Origin: Rikenellaceae bacterium
GTDB taxonomy: Bacteria > Bacteroidota > Bacteroidia > Bacteroidales > Rikenellaceae
DNA length: 64,000 nucleotides
Assembly: GCA_015059785.1 (NCBI GenBank)
Contig: SUZS01000001.1
Span: forward strand, 62,001-126,000
Direction of reading: 5' to 3'
Below are positions 57,680-64,000 of the stretch, piece after piece. Position numbers and translations under genes: made by a program. The number at the start of each line of letters is the position of its first letter. Positions within the stretch are counted from its first letter, which is position 1. Under the pieces are notes generated by a model. It ran no database searches and was not told the DNA's origin. It saw nothing but the letters and a program-made list of their open reading frames with translations.

Positions 57680-60600
57680 TTAGAAAGTGAGCTTTACATT
57701 GAACAAGAACTTACGAGCTGGTGGGTTGAATGTACCGCCTGAAGCATCAGCATTGTTTGAAGAAGAGTACATATTTGAACCACTCTCACGGCTGATACCT
57801 GTCTCTGGGTTAGCACCACCGCTAACGCCTGTCCAGTAGCAAAGAGTATTACCTGTAAATCCTACAGTTACCTTCTTGATACCAATCTTCTTGGTCCACT
57901 TTGATGGAAGGTCATAGTAGATAGATACATCACGCAAGCAGAGGTAGTCAGCGCGCTCAACGTTAAAGTCTGATGCACGGCTGAAGTTACGGTTACCAAA
58001 GTCTGCGTCGTTAGGGAAGAAGCGTGCGTACTTATAGTCGCAACCAGGGTGTGTCCAACAGTCATAAACCATCTTATCAACGTTTGAGTTACTGTTACCC
58101 AGAGTATTCTGGAAGAAACGAGTCTTCATATAGTTGTAGATAGAGTGACCGATAGCGTAATCCAAGTATACTGACAGAGTCAAATTCTTGTACTTGAATG
58201 TGTTGTTCAGACCACCAACAGAGTGAGGCACTACATTACCGAGGTGGAACATATCCTCGCCATCAATCTGCTCAGAGCCATCTGGACGACGTGCAGAACC
58301 CTCGCGGTTTACCCACTCGTAGTCACCGATATCCTTACGACCCTTATACTTAGCATCGTCCTTATCAGAGAGCTTGTCTGCACGACGGTGACCGTGTGCC
58401 TGGCTATCGTAGTAAGCTGCGTCAGCCTGTGCCTGATTCTCAATTACGTGAGAGATCTTGTAACCATAGATACGGCCCAATGGCTCGCCTACTGCAGTAC
58501 CACCAAAGCGGTAGCCGCTCTCAGACATTGTGTAACCACCAATTCGCCAAGCGTCGTTGCCGTTGATGTCAGTGTACTTATACTCGTCTGGAAGTGAGAG
58601 AACCTTGTTCTTTGAGAAGGTATAAGTGAAGTCGGTTGTCCAAGTGAAGTTCTTCTTCTGGATGTTTACAGAGCTAATCTCAACCTCAAATCCGTAGAAG
58701 CGTGCAGAACCGATGTTTGCCTTTACGCTGCTAAATGAACCTGTATCAGGCAGGGTGATAGAGAAGAGCATATTGTCGGTACGCTTGTTATAGTAATCAA
58801 CAACAAGGCGGAGACGATCCTTAAAGAAGCCCATATCAAGACCGAGGTCGAGCTGAGTAGTGGTCTCCCACTTCATACCAGAGTTCATCATCGCACTTGG
58901 GAGCATTGTTGAGTTGCCAGCGTAGAGGCTTGAAGCAAATGCACCGTAGGTGTCATAGAGACCAATACCGTTGTTACCAGTCTGACCATAAGAAGCACGG
59001 AACTTAAATGTGTTCATCTTGCTCTTGTCAGAATCCCAGAATGGCTCCTCAGAGATAATCCAAGCAACAGATCCTGCAGGGAAGAAGCCCCACTGGTTAC
59101 CCTTTGCGAACTTTGATGAACCATCGGCACGGAATGTAAACGATGCAACATAGCGATTAGCATAATCATAGTTTACACGACCGAAGTAAGAGATAAGAGC
59201 CTGCTGCTCATCCTCATTTGAAGCGGTGAAGTTTACACCAGAGCCGAGGATAGGCACCTTGTCAGATACTGAACCAGTAGCATTTGCAGTAAGGTACCAG
59301 TAACGCTGGTGCATATAGTCGTAACCAGCAGTAGCGTTTACTGTGTGAACATCATTGAAGGTCTTGTTGTAGTTAAGGTAAGCCTGGAATGTGTTACGCA
59401 GGGTCTCTGTACGAGTCTCGGTAGTAGAGCGGTCAGAGTAAACGAAGTTCTTGTGACCCTCAAACTCACCACGGTTGTAGTAGCTACCACGGTACTGGTT
59501 GTCAAAGATTGCATACTGTGCAGTTGCAGTAAGGCCGTCACAGATGTTCCACTTCAGGTTGAAGTTACCTGTCATACGGGTTGTTGCAGCCTCACGGTCA
59601 AAGAAGTTCTCATAGAACCAAGCTGTCTGCTGGAACTTGTTTGTACCACCAGTGATGTAGTTACCCTCAGTGTCAAAGTTACGAGTTGTAGGACCCATCA
59701 TCAGACCACGACCGATAGATGTGAAGTAGTCACCAAATGGAACCTGACGAACTGAACGAGAGAGGTCAAATGTTGTAGAGGCCTCAAGGCGCTTTGAAAT
59801 CTTGAAGGTAGTGTTACCGTGCATTGTAAATACATTGTAACCTGTACCAGCGATATAACCGTCATCCTCAAGGTAGCTTACAGAAGCTGCATAGCGAATC
59901 TTCTCGTTACCACCATTTACACCTACATACTCCTTGTGCCAGAGTGCTGGAGAGTACCACTGGCTCTGGTAGTCAGTATCACGGTATGTGAGGTACTTTG
60001 TAGGGTCAAGAGGGTCAGCCATCCACTTCCAACCAGCCTCTACCTCCTCACCTGGGTTGAGGTAGCGGGTTGTAAACATAGATGTACCGAGGGTGTTACC
60101 AGTACCGGCAGCATTTGCGCCTGCAAGAGCCTCAGCACCACCACGAACCTCAGCAAGTGCTGGACGAACCCAAGAGAGAAACTCCTGACCGTTCATAAGG
60201 TCCCACTTGCGTGAAGCCTCTGCCCAACCTACCTGAGCGTCAAAGACAATCTGAGGACCCTGACCTACAGAACCCTTCTTAGTAGTGATGAGTACTACAC
60301 CATTAGATGCACGAGCACCATAGATACCAGCAGAAGCAGCATCCTTAAGAACCTCGATAGACTCAATATCGTTAGGGTTGATGTCATCCATAGTACGAAG
60401 TACACCGTCAACAATAACGATTGGGTCGTTAGACATGTTGATAGATGAACCACCACGGATAAGGAAACGAGGAGCAGAACCTGAAGCCACATCGGCAGTC
60501 TGAACGCGCAGACCGGCAACCTTACCCTTCAGAGCGTCACCGACATTTGATACAGGAGCATCGAAGAGCTCTGCACCGTCAATCTTTGACACAGCAGTAG

Positions 60601-61225
60601 TAAGGGTACGGCGTGACTGAGTACCGTAACCTACAACGACAACCTCATCCATAGAGGTTGCAGCCTCCTTAAGGACAACATCGATAGTTGAGCGACGACC
60701 AATCTGCTCCATAACATCGGTATAACCGATATAAGAGAAGCCCAGAGTGTCTGTGCTCTTTGCAGTCAGGGAGTAGTTACCTGACATATCGGTTGTAGTA
60801 CCATTTGTAGTACCCTCAACCCATACAGTAACACCGATGAGCGGATTGCCCGCAGCATCCTTTACTGTACCTGTAACATTTGCAGTGCGAGCAGGGGCAG
60901 CAGCCACAGCAGCACGCTTTGTTACAATAATACTCTTGCCATCAACGGTAGTCTCAACATTCTGGCCAGCAAAGATTTTGCCCAGAACTGTTGAAAGCTC
61001 TTCGTCTTTGGCATCAATAGTCACAGCGGCGTCCATATTGACATCGCTGAGCTTAACAGAAATTGAGTAGCCCTGTTTCTGCAGTGACTGGATAGCCTGC
61101 TGAACAGTTGCATCCTTCAACTTCAAGTTGACCTTCTGCGCCTCTGCTGAGAGCGGAAGGGCCAACACACACATCGTTAGCAGAATGCTCCACAAACGAC
61201 GATGAGAGGAGATTTTTGTTCTCAT
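57680..61225 (-). CDS. SusC/RagA family TonB-linked outer-membrane protein with N-terminal STN domain
   Basis: 1181 aa; STN-like N-term, GTVKDAAGNPLIGVTVWVEGT CarboxypepD_reg-like, MDEVVVVGYGTQSRRTLTTAVSKIDG plug. Confidence 0.96.
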   Translation of the reverse strand: MRTKISSHRRLWSILLTMCVLALPLSAEAQKVNLKLKDATVQQAIQSLQKQGYSISVKLSDVNMDAAVTIDAKDEELSTVLGKIFAGQNVETTVDGKSIIVTKRAAVAAAPARTANVTGTVKDAAGNPLIGVTVWVEGTTNGTTTDMSGNYSLTAKSTDTLGFSYIGYTDVMEQIGRRSTIDVVLKEAATSMDEVVVVGYGTQSRRTLTTAVSKIDGAELFDAPVSNVGDALKGKVAGLRVQTADVASGSAPRFLIRGGSSINMSNDPIVIVDGVLRTMDDINPNDIESIEVLKDAASAGIYGARASNGVVLITTKKGSVGQGPQIVFDAQVGWAEASRKWDLMNGQEFLSWVRPALAEVRGGAEALAGANAAGTGNTLGTSMFTTRYLNPGEEVEAGWKWMADPLDPTKYLTYRDTDYQSQWYSPALWHKEYVGVNGGNEKIRYAASVSYLEDDGYIAGTGYNVFTMHGNTTFKISKRLEASTTFDLSRSVRQVPFGDYFTSIGRGLMMGPTTRNFDTEGNYITGGTNKFQQTAWFYENFFDREAATTRMTGNFNLKWNICDGLTATAQYAIFDNQYRGSYYNRGEFEGHKNFVYSDRSTTETRTETLRNTFQAYLNYNKTFNDVHTVNATAGYDYMHQRYWYLTANATGSVSDKVPILGSGVNFTASNEDEQQALISYFGRVNYDYANRYVASFTFRADGSSKFAKGNQWGFFPAGSVAWIISEEPFWDSDKSKMNTFKFRASYGQTGNNGIGLYDTYGAFASSLYAGNSTMLPSAMMNSGMKWETTTQLDLGLDMGFFKDRLRLVVDYYNKRTDNMLFSITLPDTGSFSSVKANIGSARFYGFEVEISSVNIQKKNFTWTTDFTYTFSKNKVLSLPDEYKYTDINGNDAWRIGGYTMSESGYRFGGTAVGEPLGRIYGYKISHVIENQAQADAAYYDSQAHGHRRADKLSDKDDAKYKGRKDIGDYEWVNREGSARRPDGSEQIDGEDMFHLGNVVPHSVGGLNNTFKYKNLTLSVYLDYAIGHSIYNYMKTRFFQNTLGNSNSNVDKMVYDCWTHPGCDYKYARFFPNDADFGNRNFSRASDFNVERADYLCLRDVSIYYDLPSKWTKKIGIKKVTVGFTGNTLCYWTGVSGGANPETGISRESGSNMYSSSNNADASGGTFNPPARKFLFNVKLTF

Positions 61226-61287
61226 AGTGTTAAGTTTTGATTAGAAAATAGGTTAATTATAGTGTATTTGAAATACGCGGGGTTATA

Positions 61288-62277
61288 CTATTTTATATAT
61301 AGGTGTATCTCGCCATTACGCCAGTAGTAGCACATCTTACCGTTCTGCTCAAGGGTTGAGAGTATACGATCCAGAGACTCGTTATTAACGAAGGCTGAGT
61401 AGTAACGCTCCTCGGCAAGGGATGCGTGGTCGATGATAATCCTCACATCAAAGACCCTTTCAAGCTGTACAGCAATATCCCCCAGTCGGGAGTTGAAGAA
61501 CGAGAGCGAGCGAGCATTAGCACTGCGATTAAAGACATCCTCCGGAATATTCTCGCAGGTAAGACGACCAGAGCGCTTGTCCAGCTTTACGAAGTCTCCC
61601 GGGCGCATACGCACAGTGCGATTTTGACGCATATTCTTAGTCTCCATATCTACAGAGCCCTCAAGCAGCATAACCTCAACCTCACTATTTGAGTCGTATG
61701 AGCGAACATTGAATCGTGTACCGTGAACAACAACATCAACCTGCTCGGCTGAGACAATAAACTTGTGCATCTCATCCTTAGCAATGTCGGCATAGGCCTC
61801 ACCAGAGAGATAGACGCGGCGAATGTCGTCAGTAAACTTACTTGGATAGATAAGCCTTGAACAAGGAGAGAGGTGGATTGTTGAGCCGTCAGCAAGCTCT
61901 ACTGTACGGGTCTCACCACGCTGAGTATAGACCTCTCGCCACTCAACACGCTCAGAAGTAGCGACAAACAGCCCAACAAGTCCCGTAACAGCGACTGCCA
62001 CAATAAGCACTGCCGCCACGCGAAGGATACTGTTGATAATTGTTGTGCGGCGCTCCTTAGCTCCATTCTTGTGAATTCTTGACATCACAGCCTCGTAACT
62101 ACGACGGGTGTGCAGAGCACTATCCTTGGCATCAATAGCCTCCCACTCCTGGCGCAGAAGCTCGTCCTTTATATCGCTATCCTGACTATCTGTAAACCAA
62201 TCCGCAAACTCGCGTGTTACATCATCTGGATACTGATGCAGAAGGTAGTAATTTATTATTCTTTTAATCTTAGACAT
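61288..62277 (-). CDS. FecR family anti-sigma factor
   Basis: TM; EVYTQRGETRTVELADGSTIHLSPCSRLIYPSKF...FIVSAEQVDVVVHGTRFNVRSY. Confidence 0.94.
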   Translation of the reverse strand: MSKIKRIINYYLLHQYPDDVTREFADWFTDSQDSDIKDELLRQEWEAIDAKDSALHTRRSYEAVMSRIHKNGAKERRTTIINSILRVAAVLIVAVAVTGLVGLFVATSERVEWREVYTQRGETRTVELADGSTIHLSPCSRLIYPSKFTDDIRRVYLSGEAYADIAKDEMHKFIVSAEQVDVVVHGTRFNVRSYDSNSEVEVMLLEGSVDMETKNMRQNRTVRMRPGDFVKLDKRSGRLTCENIPEDVFNRSANARSLSFFNSRLGDIAVQLERVFDVRIIIDHASLAEERYYSAFVNNESLDRILSTLEQNGKMCYYWRNGEIHLYIK

Positions 62278-62405
62278 ATTCTGTTTACCCTATTGTATAT
62301 ATAAGACACAAAACAACAACAATACACCTAATCGCAAAAATTTTTTATCGTTTAGGAGTAAATATTAAATAAAATGTCTATATTTGTGAGAAAGTGTAAC
62401 TACCT

Positions 62406-62963
62406 ATGACCGAGCAATTAGACCAGACGATAATTCGCAGACTCTCTGAGGGTGATCAGAGTGCTTATCGCATTGTGTTTGAGCACTACTTTCCTCGCGT
62501 GTGGGAGTTTGTGCGCCGAATTGTCAAGTCGGATGCTGTTGCTGAGGATGTTACACAGGATATCTTCGTAAAAATCTGGGAGCGACGAGAGATGTTCGGC
62601 ATTGAGGTGCACTCCTTTAACAACTACATCTATGTTATGTCGCGCAATGCGGCAATCAACGCCCTGCGCCGTAGTGGTCGCATCGCTCCACTTGCCGAGG
62701 AGGCTATGGGCAGTGCCTCTCCGCAGTCGCTTGAGGAGGACTACTACGCTCGCGAGAAGGAGCTTATCATCCGCCTCACCGTGTGCCGTATGCCAGAGCA
62801 ACGCCGCCGCATATTTGAGATGAGCCGCTATATGGGCTTGGACAACCAGACTATCGCCACCACGCTCAACCTCTCTAAGAAGACAGTTGAGAACCACCTA
62901 ACCCTCGCCCTGAGGACCCTCCGTTCGGTGCTTACCGCGTGGAGCGTAATATTCTTTCTTTAG
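62406..62963 (+). CDS. ECF-type RNA polymerase sigma factor
   Basis: 185 aa; AEDVTQDIFVKIWERRE, LDNQTIATTLNLSKKTVENHLTLALRTLR. Confidence 0.95.
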   Translation: MTEQLDQTIIRRLSEGDQSAYRIVFEHYFPRVWEFVRRIVKSDAVAEDVTQDIFVKIWERREMFGIEVHSFNNYIYVMSRNAAINALRRSGRIAPLAEEAMGSASPQSLEEDYYAREKELIIRLTVCRMPEQRRRIFEMSRYMGLDNQTIATTLNLSKKTVENHLTLALRTLRSVLTAWSVIFFL

Positions 62964-62964
62964 C

Positions 62965-63180
62965 TATTAGCTGTTGGCTTGCCTTCGGCAACCCGACCCT
63001 GCTCCGCCTCGGCAATTCAAACAAGTTTGATTGCTCTCGGCTTAATCGCAGCGTTAGCCATTAGCCATTAGCGGGCTAACGCAGTACAGGGAATTTAGTG
63101 AGTTTAAGGAAGTTAGGGAATTTAGAAAAAATTATCCCTAAACTCCTTAATTTCCTTAATCTCCCGATAATTTGCCGTTA
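62965..63180 (-). repeat. composite intergenic repeat (TTAGCCA microrepeats, 65-bp motif, 9-bp-periodic inverted repeat); inverted relative to 4310-4555
   Basis: ggcttgccttcggcaacccgaccctgctccgcctcggcaa is the reverse complement of 4475-4522. Confidence 0.8.
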
Positions 63181-63222
63181 GCTAAGGAGCAAAGAGATTG
63201 CTACGCAGTTCGAGGCTGTTTT

Positions 63223-63339
63223 CGGATTTAGGAAAACTCTCGTAGAGAGTACGATGAAAAATAGAGCCTCACTCAAGCTTGCTTGAAAGTGAATGGCTCT
63301 ATTTTTTGTCGTAATAGCCGCAAGGCTATCCTAAATCCG
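63223..63339 (+). repeat. cloverleaf-type intergenic element, copy 3
   Basis: Outer stem CGGATTTAGGA/TCCTAAATCCG; hairpins ACTCTCGTAGAGAGT, AAATAGAGCC..GGCTCTATTT, ATAGCCGCAAGGCTAT. Confidence 0.82.
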
Positions 63340-63590
63340 CATCAGCGTAGAAGAGAAACGAAGTTTTTCACAAAGTTTTTGGCAGGAGTGGTTTTAATCT
63401 TTCTTGCGATGTTATTTGTGAGATGTTTTTTGGAATTTGGTGCGCAAACTCTGCAGTCACATAGCGCGGACTATTTGACAAAGAGGTTGTGCGACAAAAA
63501 CTAAAAACAGCCACAAAGAACGAAGTAAGAAGGGTTAAAACAACTCCTATGCTTTTTTCAAAAAGCGGGCAGTTCGCGTCAGCCTACTCT
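63330..63590 (-). repeat. intergenic multi-hairpin element E, copy 3, interrupted by a ~163-bp insert
   Basis: Reverse complement gctgacgcgaactgcccgctttttgaaaaaagc ... ctgatgcggatttagg matches 41781-41900. Confidence 0.7.
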
Positions 63591-64000
63591 ATCTCCCAGT
63601 CGTAGCCGTCTTTGCGGTCCTTGACGCGGATGCCGATAGCGGTGAGGCGGTCGCGGATTTGGTCTGAGAGTGCCCAATTCTTATTTGCCTTAGCCTCAAG
63701 GCGCATATCGAGGAGCATCTCGACAAGTGGTGTTACCATATCCTTGCCACCACCTGCTGTGGCAGCCTTCTCGTCCCTAAGTCCGAGGATGTCGTACACC
63801 CAGCGGTTTACTGTACTCTTGAGCATCTCAAGGTCCTCAGCCGTAGCTGTATGGCTACCGTCAGTAAGAGAGTTGAAAATCTTGACATAGTCAAACAGTG
63901 CGGAGATAACCATTGGAGAGTTAAGGTCGTCAGCCATAGCAGCCTCGCAACGCTCGTTAAGCTCTGCGGCGTTGAAGGTAGATGCAGCGGCAGGCTTTGC
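63584..64000 (-). CDS. cysS: cysteinyl-tRNA synthetase, C-terminal part (runs off window edge)
   Basis: MADDLNSPMVISALFDYVKIFN...LADQIRDRL-like DALR region; frame stays open to 64000. Confidence 0.85.
   Translation of the reverse strand, partial: AKPAAASTFNAAELNERCEAAMADDLNSPMVISALFDYVKIFNSLTDGSHTATAEDLEMLKSTVNRWVYDILGLRDEKAATAGGGKDMVTPLVEMLLDMRLEAKANKNWALSDQIRDRLTAIGIRVKDRKDGYDWEIE

Noticed and set aside
1-64000. Retron, DGR, restriction-modification, toxin-antitoxin or other known defence cassette
   Set aside because: No reverse transcriptase, methylase, nuclease pair or recognisable TA module found among the ORFs; the small unknown element genes (21112-21972, 24269-24874) cannot be assigned without searches

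Overview
This 64-kb window is a bacterial chromosome segment, most likely Bacteroidales (possibly Alistipes/Rikenellaceae-like; inferred from SusC/SusD, TACCTTTG-type -7 boxes and gene content). Housekeeping content includes mdh, gcvH, birA, dapD, a partial dcw cluster (rsmH-ftsL-ftsI-murE-mraY-murD-ftsW), dprA, tatD, an ExbB/ExbD operon, polA, queD, kbl, sppA, fba, folB, tyrS, dnaX, deoC, galE, an ABC-2 exporter, and a SusCD locus with ECF sigma/FecR control. Four points stand out. (1) A compact integrative element of about 5.6 kb (19453-25068) sits in the 3' end of a tRNA-Leu(CAG) gene, with a 16-bp direct repeat as att sites, a replication module, a possible terS-like gene and its own replacement tRNA terminator. 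(2) Intergenic regions carry several families of structured repeats: a seven-copy ~121-bp tandem array, a cloverleaf-like element, nested-hairpin elements at the 3' ends of minus-strand transcripts, and 9-bp-periodic hairpins. Several keep their fold while stem sequence changes, which is covariation visible by eye. (3) dnaX carries an A10 slippery run with a gamma/tau-type -1 frame switch. (4) Some promoter, terminator and leader arrangements are unusual. No database search or folding program was run; all product names are from recognising the translated proteins.
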